DNA of 64,000 nt from Lewinellaceae bacterium (lineage in GTDB: Bacteria; Bacteroidota; Bacteroidia; Chitinophagales; Saprospiraceae): positions 124,001 through 188,000 of the forward strand of contig JACJYC010000005.1 in NCBI GenBank assembly GCA_020636325.1, read 5' to 3'. A program made the translations under genes and the position numbers. The notes beneath the pieces are model-generated. The model did no database searches. It was not told the DNA's origin and saw only the letters and a program-made list of their open reading frames with translations. Shown one piece after another: positions 18,131 to 26,790 of the stretch. Within the stretch, counting starts at the first letter, position 1. Each line of letters starts with the position of its first letter.

Positions 18131-18682
18131 TTAAGTCCAAAATGCATAAAGCCCGGTCTCTTCATCCAAGCTTTTAGCAGAATTCCAGGCTTCGGCCCCC
18201 GCAGCTCCGCTTGCGATCCGGTAATAAAAATGGACGACAAAAACCAGGGTTGCATTGCCTTCTATATACCCGAGGGGAGCGATATACTCCCTGCAGCCGC
18301 CGTCCAGAAATGCGCGGGCCGTCGCTTCATCGCCCAGGGTGCACGCGGTGGTCAGGACCCTGAATTCCGGTAACCGCACAACGGCCCTGAGCCGGCCGGC
18401 GTCCCAGTTCCCGCGCGGTTCATCCGGTCTGTAAACGCTATCGTGCAATTCCGGCATAATGATTTCCCCTTCGTCGCCATGCGCGCAAAGGATCAGGTCT
18501 GAAACGTCCGGATACAAAGCCGAACGATTCAAAACCGCGATCAGGTCATCGGGGCGCGCGACGGGGATGAAAAGCACCCTGAAGCCGAAATATTCGAGCG
18601 CTGCGCGAATAGCCGCAGGTTCGCCGCCGGTTTCACCGACGATCGCCATGGCTATTGTCCGCGGTATAGCGGCCTCTTGCAT
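18131..18682 (-). CDS. Small caspase/CHAT-like protein (tentative)
   Basis: A 183-residue soluble protein. Two motifs are spaced as in clan CD cysteine peptidases: a His-Gly motif LILCAHGDEGEI near residue 67, and an Ala-Cys motif VLTTACTLGDEATARAFLDG near 113, followed by GCREYIAPLGYIEGNAT. In CHAT and caspase-like domains the matching His and Cys are the catalytic dyad. The protein lacks any fused sensor domain. Its ATG directly follows the TAG of the serine hydrolase gene, so the two are translationally linked. The family call is from motif reading only; an inactive Rossmann-like protein is the alternative. Confidence 0.5.
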   Translation of the reverse strand: MQEAAIPRTIAMAIVGETGGEPAAIRAALEYFGFRVLFIPVARPDDLIAVLNRSALYPDVSDLILCAHGDEGEIIMPELHDSVYRPDEPRGNWDAGRLRAVVRLPEFRVLTTACTLGDEATARAFLDGGCREYIAPLGYIEGNATLVFVVHFYYRIASGAAGAEAWNSAKSLDEETGLYAFWT

Positions 18683-20395
18683 CTATTTTTCCATTTTCTT
18701 TGCCGGCAATTCCTGGCCGCCCTGGAACAGGGTCAGGCTTTCGACCTGGCCGTCTTTGGTATTGAAAACCACCTGTGCCGCGACCACCTTCAGGTAAAAT
18801 TCCGTTTCGGACTTTGGAAACAGTTCAAACCGCCCCTGGCCGGTAGCCTGCCCATAAAGCCGGGTTTCTTCCCGCGTGATCTCGATATCGAACCCCGGAG
18901 CCAGGTTGTACGTACCGACGTAGGTTTCCAGCACATCCGCGGACAATTCAGGCATTTCAACGGCATGGGTCACGCCCATTTTTTCCAGCATTTGCACGGC
19001 GTTGTCATTTCCGGGGTTGAGCTCCAGCGATTTTTTGTAGTTCTCAACTGCCGCCTCTTTCTGCCCGTCTGCCATCAGGGCCTCGCCGTAGCTGTCGAAT
19101 ACGTTGGAGGAATTGGGATAGGCCTCCGTGTTGATCCTAAATACGGCCAGCGCCGCTTTGGTATTTCCGGCAGTCAGATAAGTGTAGCCGAGGGTATTCA
19201 TTTGATCTTCGTCCAATTCGTAATCGTCCGCATGGTCCTTTTTCAATGCAGCCCAGGCGTTCAGACCGGCTTCAGCGCCCTCTGCTTCAATGGCTTTGCG
19301 GATCACTGCCACGGCCGATTTTTTGACTTTGATCAGATTGACGTCCGGGTTGAGCAAATGGTACCCGATGTCATCCGCGCCTTTGGTGGAATTGGTCAAT
19401 ACGACTACCCCCATGCCGGTTTCCCTGACAAACCCGGCAAAGGTCCGGTATCCGCCGGTGCCGCCTGAATGCGAGATCACATCCCCGTCAGGTCCGTTGG
19501 CGATATGCCAGGCCAGACCCACCCGGTTATTTCCGGCTTTGTCGTGGCGCACCTGTTGAGCCAGCTGCATGGCCGGGTAGAGATCACTCTTGATCAGGCC
19601 CAGGTTGGCGCCGACGTACCGGAGCATGTCATGCAGCGAGCTGCGAATAGCCCCTGCGCCGGCCAGGGAGGGCAGATCCCAATTGGATACCTGCATCCCC
19701 TGGCTGTACCCCATGGCCAGGTTCTTTTTCATCTGCTCGTCAAAGGTGATCCTGGTTTCCGGCATGCCCAGGGGCTTTGTAATGTTGTTGATGACCAGTT
19801 CCTCGTAAGATTTTCCGGCCTGGAGCCCGAGGATATGGCCGAGCAATCCCTGGGCCAGATTGGAATACTCGTATTCCGACCCGATATCGCGGGGCAACTG
19901 GTACCCGGACAGGAAAGCGTACATCAGCTCAACGGTATAATCCGCATACGGATTGGACGGGTCGGCCGGATTCAGATTCCCCGGCAACCGGGGCAGACCG
20001 GAGGTATGGTCGGACAATTCCCCCAGGGTGATCTGGCGGCCGTTCCGGGTGGGCATGGTCACCGACTTGGGCAGGTATTGCTGCGCCGGGTCGTCGGCCT
20101 TCATTTTCCCGTTCAGGATATTTTGCGCCAGCAGCGTGGCCGTAAACGTCTTGGAAATGGACCCGATCTCGTAGATGGAATGTTCATCAACCGGCTCGCC
20201 GCCGATGGTCTTGGTACCGAATGCGTAGTATTGCGGGCCGTCCTTGTCGATGATCCCCACGACAATACTTGGGCTGTGACCATTTTCTATTCGTTCCAGG
20301 ATGCTGGCTGTGACATCCTCCGGAAGCTGCCGCTTCTGGGCGGTGAGGATGGAAATGGAAATAACAAGGAGAAAAAAGGTATGGAATAATTTCAT
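18683..20395 (-). CDS. Class C beta-lactamase-fold serine hydrolase with TPR-like C-terminus
   Basis: About 570 residues with signal peptide MKLFHTFFLLVISISILTAQ. The penicillin-binding/AmpC-like domain has SISKTFTA (SxxK nucleophile), the YSN triad in YEYSNLAQGLLG, and HSGGTGG in place of KTG. After residue ~390 come TPR-like helices (YTYLTAGNTKAALAVFRINT, SYGEALMADGQKEAAVENYK) and a beta-rich tail of the DUF3471 kind (YVGTYNLAPGFDIEITREE). Such secreted hydrolases cleave D-amino peptides or esters rather than conferring resistance. The ATG at 20395 is preferred because the signal peptide starts there. Confidence 0.88.
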   Translation of the reverse strand: MKLFHTFFLLVISISILTAQKRQLPEDVTASILERIENGHSPSIVVGIIDKDGPQYYAFGTKTIGGEPVDEHSIYEIGSISKTFTATLLAQNILNGKMKADDPAQQYLPKSVTMPTRNGRQITLGELSDHTSGLPRLPGNLNPADPSNPYADYTVELMYAFLSGYQLPRDIGSEYEYSNLAQGLLGHILGLQAGKSYEELVINNITKPLGMPETRITFDEQMKKNLAMGYSQGMQVSNWDLPSLAGAGAIRSSLHDMLRYVGANLGLIKSDLYPAMQLAQQVRHDKAGNNRVGLAWHIANGPDGDVISHSGGTGGYRTFAGFVRETGMGVVVLTNSTKGADDIGYHLLNPDVNLIKVKKSAVAVIRKAIEAEGAEAGLNAWAALKKDHADDYELDEDQMNTLGYTYLTAGNTKAALAVFRINTEAYPNSSNVFDSYGEALMADGQKEAAVENYKKSLELNPGNDNAVQMLEKMGVTHAVEMPELSADVLETYVGTYNLAPGFDIEITREETRLYGQATGQGRFELFPKSETEFYLKVVAAQVVFNTKDGQVESLTLFQGGQELPAKKMEK

Positions 20396-20539
20396 AACGG
20401 CTGTTTTGCCAAATATAATGAAGGTGTACGCTTTATCCAATCATTAATTCGACGAAAGACTTGAATAATCAGGTCGGGCAGTGGTATGCGAACAATAGGT
20501 TTCAAAACCAGCTTGTCCGAACGGATCATTGTTTCCTTT

Positions 20540-21100
20540 TCAAAGATTGAAATGCGCCCTGATCTTTCGGGCGGTATCTTCCGGGTTCATATTCGTATTG
20601 TCAATTTGGATCATTCCCCATTTTGCCAACTCCGCCACCGTGGCCACTTCCCGATAATGATCCGTATCATAACGAAGCGCTTTTTCAGAGAATTCCACAT
20701 CGCGTTTGGAGGGTTTCTCTTTGAGGCGGGTTTCGTGCCGGTTTCTTTCCAGGCGGGTCGCAAGGTCAGCATACAGATTGACCATGCAGATTTCCGCTCC
20801 TGCCGTCCGGAACAGGTCCGTTACTTCGGTGATAAAAGCTTCATCTTCTTCAATGTCGAATGCCCAGGCATAGGTAAAGATCAGCCCTTTCAGTTCGCTT
20901 GCTGCAACTTCCCGGAAGATTCCCATGCGGATAAGGCGAACCAACCGTTCGAATGCCGGTGTCCCGAAGTCAAAGAAGGTGTTGACCAATTCAATGGACA
21001 TATGGTTGTGAAAAAGCCTGAATCCGGTCATCCGTTCCAGTTCACGTCCGACGGTCATTTTTCCTACGGCTGAAGCGCCGGATATCATTACGAATTTCAT
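20540..21100 (-). CDS. P-loop nucleoside/shikimate kinase-like AAA protein
   Basis: A 186-residue cytoplasmic P-loop protein opening with MKFVMISGASAVGKMTVGRE, a Walker A motif in a small-molecule-kinase setting. Later segments RLFHNHMSIELVNTF, ICMVNLYADLATRLERNRHE and LRYDTDHYREVATVAEL fit the lid and nucleotide-binding parts of kinases such as shikimate or chloramphenicol-phosphotransferase relatives. Substrate unknown. A decayed insertion sequence lies about 110 bases beyond the start. Confidence 0.75.
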   Translation of the reverse strand: MKFVMISGASAVGKMTVGRELERMTGFRLFHNHMSIELVNTFFDFGTPAFERLVRLIRMGIFREVAASELKGLIFTYAWAFDIEEDEAFITEVTDLFRTAGAEICMVNLYADLATRLERNRHETRLKEKPSKRDVEFSEKALRYDTDHYREVATVAELAKWGMIQIDNTNMNPEDTARKIRAHFNL

Positions 21101-21214
21101 GCTGGTTTTTAGTGTAAATTTGTATGATATGTCCCTTTAGATCGCAAAAATCAGGGCATATGCCGCAGTCAACAACACGGGCTGTCCGTATCTCTTGTCC
21201 GCCACCAGCATCCA

Positions 21215-21357
21215 CCACGCCTCAGCGTGGCAGCATCCAGTCCAGTATCCAGTTGGCAGAATCAAGCATCCCCCGTCCGCCAAAGCCCAAAAGCGACGGC
21301 GGGCAGCATCAACCACGCCTCAGCGTGGCAGCATCCACCACGCCCCGGCGCATGGGC
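21215..21357. repeat. CATCCAGTATCCAG/CCACGC repeat block, left of the insertion sequence
   Basis: Contains short hairpins (CCACGCCTCAGCGTGG near 21218 and 21313), CATCCA-type direct repeats, and a 70-base segment (21241-21310) identical to 22734-22803. Inside the 70-mer, CCCGTCCGCC pairs imperfectly with GGCGACGGCGGG. It lies directly against the 3' end of the transposase remnant. Confidence 0.88.
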
Positions 21358-21358
21358 G

Positions 21359-22687
21359 TCAACTTAAGTTTAACATATAAAACAATTCCAAATAGTTGGA
21401 TCTTTTTTTTCGTTTTTCATAAGAGCAATAATAGGCCACTTGTGGAATGAACCTTGACAGGTTCTTGGCCGTAATAAGCTCGACGAAGTGTTCTTTTACA
21501 AAGTCGGCAAACTTGAGGATACTTACCCACTTTTGGGTAGTTCGATAAACCTGACTGATAAAAAAGTAGCCCATGGAACAAAAAGGCAGTCAGATAAACC
21601 AGGAATAACAAACTTGTTATGACCACCCTGGCTAAGAAATGGACCGCTTGTCTGCAAAAAGGTGTTTAAGGTTAAACTTGCTTTTCCAGCATTTGAACAC
21701 ACCTCAATGCGCCACCGAAAGCGGTAGGCCTCTACCAAATTCAAGAAAGTCCAGACCTGTTTATCCACATTGGTGATGAAAATAGTCCAGCCCAACAATT
21801 CCATATACTCCTTTGAGTGGTTGATGGACTGACATCGGTCCTTTTTGCCCTACGTCGCCTGGTCAGATACACGTTTTGAGGAACCTTGATGGCTACCAAA
21901 CGTACAGGTAGGCGCTCTTTTTTTTTCCCAGCAGAACACAGCGATCCAGCACTTGAATGCCGTTGCGATCCAGCTTTTTGAGCACTTGCAACAAATCGAT
22001 TCTTTCTTTACTGTCCGCATCCATGCAAATGGTCCCATACTTATAGCGGGTCAAGAAATAAGCCTGCTTATCAATGATAAGCCGAAAGACCTCAAGGGCC
22101 CAGTATCCTAAATCTCGAATGACCAAATTTCCAGCCTGTAGCACCTGTAAAATAGCTCCGGCATGTTTTTGGTCCACCTCCCGGTAGGATTGCAGATCAA
22201 ACCCTTCATAGGATTGACTCAGCAGTTCCATTCGCAATTGAATACGAAGGCTCGCACAGGGCCCTCTACTGGAGTGTGGCCCCGGAAAAAATCTGGCCAG
22301 GCAGGAGGGCAATTTCAAACAGGTGCTATCTTCAAGATATACTTTGTTGAAACATTTGAACAAAGCACTTTCTGGCATCCAACCACCACAATTCAAGCTT
22401 TGTTTGAGTACTGAACCTAGTAGCTGTTTGGCAAAGGCTACTTGGCCCAACTGTAATTTTTTCTCCACTGCCTGTTTGGAAACTATTTTTCCAATCACCT
22501 GGCTAATCCCCCGGGCCCAGTCACTAAAGCTATTTCCTCCATGGTGTAGCATCAGTAAAAAACCAGTTACAAAGCTTACTCCATCTATCTTCCTAGGTTT
22601 CCTCTTTTGAAAACCAAACTGTAGGGCCAACTCCTCTATTGGAAGTTTGCTCACTTTATCCGTAATTTGCTGCCTATTAATTTTCAT
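21359..22687 (-). pseudogene. IS4-family transposase, disrupted by several frameshifts
   Basis: A ~440-codon transposase broken across three frames. The first intact part (22687-21893, 264 codons) has KPRKIDGVSFVTGFLLMLHH, the first catalytic Asp in VYLEDSTCLKLP and the second in VIRDLGYWALEVF. Downstream segments in other frames supply LPVRLVAIKVPQ, MELLGWTIFITNV, the YREK-like YRFRWRIEVCSNAGK with the catalytic Glu, and a C-terminal ILKFADFVKEHFVELITAKN. Shifts fall at A9 (21917-21925), an A4 run near 21880, a G3 run near 21632 and a T6 run near 21562, plus an in-frame TAG near 21850. No terminal inverted repeats could be fixed with certainty. It should be inactive unless the lesions are sequencing errors. 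Confidence 0.88.
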
Positions 22688-22713
22688 TTTTTGCTGTTTA
22701 GGTTGGTTTTAAA

Positions 22714-22862
22714 AGGCGTGGCAGCATCCAGTATCCAGTATCCAGTTGGCAGAATCAAGCATCCCCCGTCCGCCAAAGCCCAAAAGCGACGGCGGGCAGC
22801 ATCCAGTCACCAGCATCAAGTATCCAGCATCCACCACGCCTCGGCGTGGCAGCCACCAGCCT
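22714..22862. repeat. CATCCAGTATCCAG/CCACGC repeat block, right of the insertion sequence
   Basis: Carries the second exact copy (22734-22803) of the 70-base segment at 21241-21310, more CATCCA/TATCCAG direct repeats, and the hairpin CCACGCCTCGGCGTGG near 22838. It runs into the TGA stop codon (22862-22864) of the GNAT gene. Confidence 0.88.
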
Positions 22863-23143
22863 CACCTCAACACATCCCGGATCTCCTCCGTTTTCTTGAA
22901 AACGCTCATCGCATACGGGCAAAGCGGCATGATCTTGACTTCCTGTTCCCGGGCAAATTGAACGGCTTCCATGACCAGTTTTTTGCCCACCCCCTGACCG
23001 GAAAAATCGGGATTGACCTCCGTATGGTCGATGATGAATACTTTGGGGCCTGCCCAGGTATAGGTCATCCGGCCGGCTTCCACGCCGTTTTCCACAGCTT
23101 TGAAATACCCTTTTTTATCTTCGTTGAATTGTTCGATGGTCAT
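22862..23143 (-). CDS. YjdJ-type GNAT acetyltransferase
   Basis: A 93-residue minimal GNAT-fold protein (Yjdj/NATD1 type). The acetyl-CoA-binding segment is HTEVNPDFSGQGVGKKLVME, with the pyrophosphate-binding QGVGKKL, and the C-terminal KIMPLCPYAMSVFKKTEE carries the conserved Cys-Pro-Tyr of this small subfamily. It is presumably an N-acetyltransferase of unknown target. The stop codon lies at the edge of the CATCCA repeat block. Confidence 0.88.
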   Translation of the reverse strand: MTIEQFNEDKKGYFKAVENGVEAGRMTYTWAGPKVFIIDHTEVNPDFSGQGVGKKLVMEAVQFAREQEVKIMPLCPYAMSVFKKTEEIRDVLR

Positions 23144-23235
23144 GGCATGGATTTTATTCAGGCAGAATCGCCGGCAGGTTCAAAGGTAGGCTTATTTACA
23201 TTTTGAATTCATCATTTTGAATCTTAACTTTCGGC

Positions 23236-24507
23236 ATGAACCTGTTGGAAGACATACCGCAAGATCTGGTCAATTTCCTGCTGGTGACCCTTTTCTCGCT
23301 GATCATCGGGTTGGAACAGCGCCGGCACCATGAAACGGAAAAGATCAAATACCTGTTCGGCACCGACCGTACGTTCGCGCTGATCGGCATCCTGGGTTTT
23401 ATCCTGTATGTGCTGGACAAGGACCGTCTGTGGCTCTTTGCGGGCGGCGGGGCGGTGGTCACCGTTTTCCTGACCGTTGCCTACGCCGGAAAGGTCCGGA
23501 TGGAGGGGCAATTCGGCATGACCTCAGTCATTGTTGCCCTGACCACTTACTGCCTGGCGCCCTTGATTTACACCCAGCCGCCGTGGCTGACGCTGCTGAT
23601 CCTGATCACCATTCTGGTCCTGGTTGAGATCAAGGAAGTCCTGATCGAATTTTCGGAGAAGTTCAACAAGAACGAATTCATCACCCTGGCCAAATTCATC
23701 GCTATCGCCGGGGTCATCCTCCCGCTGACGCCGCACGACCAGATCATCGAGGACCTCAACCTCACGCCTTATAATTTCTGGCTGGCGGTGGTTGCCGTCA
23801 GCGCGATTTCATACGTCAGCTACCTCCTGAAAAAATTCGTTTTCCCCAGGGCCGGTCTTTTCCTCACCGGGGTTCTGGGCGGCCTGTACAGCAGTACGGC
23901 CACCACCTTCACCCTCGCCCGGAAAACGGCCAGTGCAGGCTATCCGGTTATTTTGACGGCGGCGTCCATACTCGTAGCGACCGCCATGATGTACCTGCGC
24001 ATCCTGGTGCTGGCTTTCCTCTTCAATCCTTCCCTGGGCAGCAGGCTGCTGGTTCCGCTGCTGGTCCTCGCCGCTGCTTCGGCAGGCGTCGCATCCTATT
24101 TCTATTGGCGCAGCAGGAAGGAGGAGCCCGCCGATGATCCGCAGACCGACGCACCGCAACGAAATCCGCTGGAATTCCCCACCGCATTGCTGTTCGCCTT
24201 GTTGTTTGTGGTCTTTGCCGCCCTCACCCATTACGTGCTCCGGTTTTACGGGCAGAGCGGGCTGAATGTACTGTCCCTTATCGTGGGCGTTACGGATATC
24301 GACCCGTTTCTGCTGAACCTTTTCCAGGACAAGCAGACTTTCGCCGAACACCTGGTTGTTCTGGCCACCATCCAGGCCACCCTGAGCAACAATTTCCTGA
24401 AGGCCGTTTACGGGGCCGTGCTCGGGGTCCCCGGAATGCGGAAGTACCTGTTGACCGGATTCGGGATCATTCTGGGTGTCAGCATCCTGATTTTGCTTAT
24501 TTCATGA
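23236..24507 (+). CDS. MgtC/SapB + DUF4010 membrane protein
   Basis: A 423-residue polytopic inner-membrane protein. The N-terminal MgtC-like half has FLLVTLFSLIIGLEQRRH and GTDRTFALIGILGFILYVL; the C-terminal DUF4010 half has FVFPRAGLFLTGVLGGLYSS followed by TATTFTLARKTA. The fused arrangement is a known two-domain family of unknown transport function; a role in ion homeostasis is usually presumed. A soluble loop (RSRKEEPADDPQTDAPQRNP) separates helices near residue 300. It is the first plus-strand gene after a long minus-strand stretch. Confidence 0.88.
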   Translation: MNLLEDIPQDLVNFLLVTLFSLIIGLEQRRHHETEKIKYLFGTDRTFALIGILGFILYVLDKDRLWLFAGGGAVVTVFLTVAYAGKVRMEGQFGMTSVIVALTTYCLAPLIYTQPPWLTLLILITILVLVEIKEVLIEFSEKFNKNEFITLAKFIAIAGVILPLTPHDQIIEDLNLTPYNFWLAVVAVSAISYVSYLLKKFVFPRAGLFLTGVLGGLYSSTATTFTLARKTASAGYPVILTAASILVATAMMYLRILVLAFLFNPSLGSRLLVPLLVLAAASAGVASYFYWRSRKEEPADDPQTDAPQRNPLEFPTALLFALLFVVFAALTHYVLRFYGQSGLNVLSLIVGVTDIDPFLLNLFQDKQTFAEHLVVLATIQATLSNNFLKAVYGAVLGVPGMRKYLLTGFGIILGVSILILLIS

Positions 24508-24619
24508 CATTTCGCCATAAGCATTTGGAAATCAATACCTAAGTATTAATTCTTCGCCGGATTCGATCAAAAATCCCGTAAATCGATTTGATTTATTCTT
24601 TTTTAATCCAGGTATTTTT

Positions 24620-24627
24620 TATTTTTG
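24620..24627 (+). promoter_or_regulatory. Possible Bacteroidota -7 element upstream of the IPTL-CTERM gene
   Basis: TATTTTTG fits the TAnnTTTG consensus for the housekeeping sigma factor in this phylum. It sits 139 bases before the start codon in an AT-rich gap. The nearest upstream TTG (24588-24590) is 29 bases away, longer than usual, so the call is weak. Confidence 0.25.
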
Positions 24628-24765
24628 AAGAATATTAAAGCAGTTACCTTTCCATTCATCCCTGAAAAATCGCCATTCCCAACGACCGAACAGTAACCTC
24701 GTCAAGAGGCGTCCCTTTGTCAATTATCGTTCATTTTTGCTAATTAACAAATCATAAAGCTTATC

Positions 24766-26079
24766 ATGAAAAGAATTGTACACCTGTTCAGCGTATTCCT
24801 GTTTGCAGGCACGTTGGGCGTTAATGCGCTATCTGCTCAGGATTGTGTGCAATTGGGAACTACCGTATCCCAACTCACGCCGTTGCTCAAAGAAGTAGGC
24901 GGTTTTTGCGGCGCCGCAGCCGTGCAGACCGCCACCTGCGATTGCCCCGCAGGTTATGTAGCCGTCGGCTATGAGGGCCTTGAAGGCAACACCTGGGGCC
25001 CCATGGTGCTCAGCCAGTTCAAGCTCCGCTGCCGCCAGTTGAATTCCGACGGTTCGCTCGGCGCTACGGTGGTAACGACCTGCGCCAACGGCTCCCATAT
25101 CGGCACCTCTGCCGACGGCCCCATTGAAGCCGGCGCCGGTCAGGCCCTGGTCGGCTTCGAGGTCAGGATCGGTTGCGCCATCGACGCCATCATGGGGCAG
25201 TCGAAATCCATCCTGGACGTGGCCAACAACCTGCCCAACAGCACCAGCACGCCGATGGCCGCCATCGGGGGTACCGGCGGCAGCCCGCAACCGGCTATGT
25301 ATGTCCCCAACGGGAACGTCATCGTCGGCATGCAAACCTACGAGGATGCCAGCTTGCTGAACACAGGCGGTGTGGCCTGGCGTTACGCGCCCATCATCAT
25401 CTGCGAAGCCGGTTGCTCCATCACCAATATCAGCTTTGCCAACGCTTCCGGTTGCAATGACGGCGGCACGGACGATAATTCTTCCGACGATACGTTCACG
25501 GCAGATGTAACGGTCACCTTCTCCAATCCGCCGGCTACCGGCAACCTCGTTTTGTCCGGCCCGGCAACGGCGTCCGTTCCGGTCGGTTCCCTTTCCGGCG
25601 GCTCTCATACCTTCACCGGGGTTACCATGGCCACTACCGGCCACCCGGTTTTCATCACAGCCAGCTTTTCGGGCGGTGATTGCTCGCTGACGGACAATGC
25701 AGGCGTTGCTCCGGCATCCTGCTCGCCGAACGCGCCGGTCGAAGGCATCCCGACCATGTCCGAATGGGGTTTGATCCTCTTTGCGCTGATCATCTTCACC
25801 ATGAGCGTGGTATTCGGCATGCAGCGCAAAGAAGCCATGGCCATGGCACAGGGCAACAGCTCCGCGCCGTTCGACGGCCGCATGCGGTTGCCGTTCGACC
25901 GCAGCCTGTACTTCAGGGTATTGCCGGTCGTTTACCTGGCCATCGGCGCGGTCTTTACGCTGGCCATCCTGAGCATCGGCTACCAGCCGACGGCAGCCGA
26001 CCTTCCGGGCAGCATCCTGGCAGGCGCCGTGGTGGCTTATCTGGCTCATTTTGCAATGATGAATTCCAAGTCTGAATAA
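24766..26079 (+). CDS. IPTL-CTERM sorting-domain surface protein (exosortase H substrate)
   Basis: A 437-residue secreted protein with signal peptide MKRIVHLFSVFLFAGTLGVN ending near LSAQ. The Cys-rich N-terminal domain (about 24-215, with TATCDCPAGYVAVGYEG and VGFEVRIGCAIDAIMG) resembles secreted adhesion or binding modules; a second beta-rich domain follows (about 220-320). The exosortase H recognition motif IPTMSEWG is at 328-335, with a hydrophobic stretch (LILFALIIFTMSVVFGM) and basic residues after it. Unusually, the protein continues ~80 residues with two more membrane segments (VLPVVYLAIGAVFTLAILSI and ILAGAVVAYLAHFAMM). The processing genes follow at once, so it is probably the dedicated substrate. 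Confidence 0.9.
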   Translation: MKRIVHLFSVFLFAGTLGVNALSAQDCVQLGTTVSQLTPLLKEVGGFCGAAAVQTATCDCPAGYVAVGYEGLEGNTWGPMVLSQFKLRCRQLNSDGSLGATVVTTCANGSHIGTSADGPIEAGAGQALVGFEVRIGCAIDAIMGQSKSILDVANNLPNSTSTPMAAIGGTGGSPQPAMYVPNGNVIVGMQTYEDASLLNTGGVAWRYAPIIICEAGCSITNISFANASGCNDGGTDDNSSDDTFTADVTVTFSNPPATGNLVLSGPATASVPVGSLSGGSHTFTGVTMATTGHPVFITASFSGGDCSLTDNAGVAPASCSPNAPVEGIPTMSEWGLILFALIIFTMSVVFGMQRKEAMAMAQGNSSAPFDGRMRLPFDRSLYFRVLPVVYLAIGAVFTLAILSIGYQPTAADLPGSILAGAVVAYLAHFAMMNSKSE

Positions 26080-26096
26080 TCAAGACCATCTCAGAT

Positions 26097-26130
26097 AACC
26101 CGCCGGATCGTTGAATTGATCCGGCGGGTT
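26097..26130 (+). terminator. Perfect 13-bp hairpin after the IPTL-CTERM gene
   Basis: AACCCGCCGGATC (26097-26109) pairs perfectly with GATCCGGCGGGTT (26118-26130) around the loop GTTGAATT. It starts 17 bases after the stop codon. There is no T-tract, so it may act as a 3' stabiliser or processing site, allowing partial read-through into the exosortase gene. Confidence 0.7.
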
Positions 26131-26187
26131 GCCTGCCCACCTCCACGACGCCCGCCCATTCAGCCTCCGGGCTACCAATTTTGCTCC

Positions 26188-26790
26188 ATGTCATCCAGTA
26201 AAAACGGCAAAGGATCACCCGCCAGGAAAAAACCGAACACTTCGTCCGGACCGGTAAATCAGCTGAAAGACTGGTTCCGGACCAGGAATCCGATCCTGAA
26301 ATTCCTGCTGGGATTTGCAGGTTGTATGGCGCTTTTTTATATTTTCTACTACTCTCCCCTGTACAGGAACTACCTGGAGCTTCCCTTTCTGAACTTCCAG
26401 GCGCACGCCGGCAACTTCTTCCTTCACCTGCTGGGGTACGATACCGCGGTTGCCGATGCCGCCATCGCCGGCAGCGAATTTACGGTCAACATCAAGAACG
26501 GCTGCGACGGACTGGAGGCGATGGCCATTTTCGCCAGCGGCATTGTCATCTTTCCGGCGGCGGTCCGGTATAAGCTCACCGGACTGGCGTGGGGCCTCGG
26601 GGCGCTGCTGATCCTCAACTTTCTGCGCATTGCGGGGTTATATCTGGCAGGGCTTTACTTCTCCAAAACCGTATTCGACATTCTTCATATACAGGGCGGG
26701 TTCATCCTGTTCACCATGATCAGCGTGTTGCTGTGGTTTGTCTGGATGAACTGGTCCGCTAAAAAGATCCGGGAGGCCGGCAACGCATGA
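26188..26790 (+). CDS. xrtH: Exosortase H (XrtH)
   Basis: A 200-residue polytopic membrane cysteine transpeptidase of the exosortase/archaeosortase superfamily, expected to cleave the IPTL-CTERM signal. The catalytic triad is visible: Cys106 in NIKNGCDGLEAMAIF, Arg147 in LILNFLRIAGLYLAG, and His167 in FDILHIQGGFILF. The ATG at 26188 (MSSSKNGKGSPARKKPN) is preferred because an earlier in-frame ATG lies inside the hairpin of the preceding terminator and would add a Pro-rich peptide. The gene lies 109 bases after its putative substrate and overlaps the next gene by ATGA. Confidence 0.93.
   Translation: MSSSKNGKGSPARKKPNTSSGPVNQLKDWFRTRNPILKFLLGFAGCMALFYIFYYSPLYRNYLELPFLNFQAHAGNFFLHLLGYDTAVADAAIAGSEFTVNIKNGCDGLEAMAIFASGIVIFPAAVRYKLTGLAWGLGALLILNFLRIAGLYLAGLYFSKTVFDILHIQGGFILFTMISVLLWFVWMNWSAKKIREAGNA

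Noticed and set aside
18683..20395. Antibiotic-resistance beta-lactamase
   Set aside because: The C-terminal TPR and DUF3471-like parts and the HSGG motif point to a general esterase/peptidase-type homologue.
21893..21930. Programmed -1 frameshift (A AAA AAG slippery site) in the transposase
   Set aside because: The A9G run does shift into the correct downstream frame, but further shifts and a stop codon follow, so decay or indel error explains it better.
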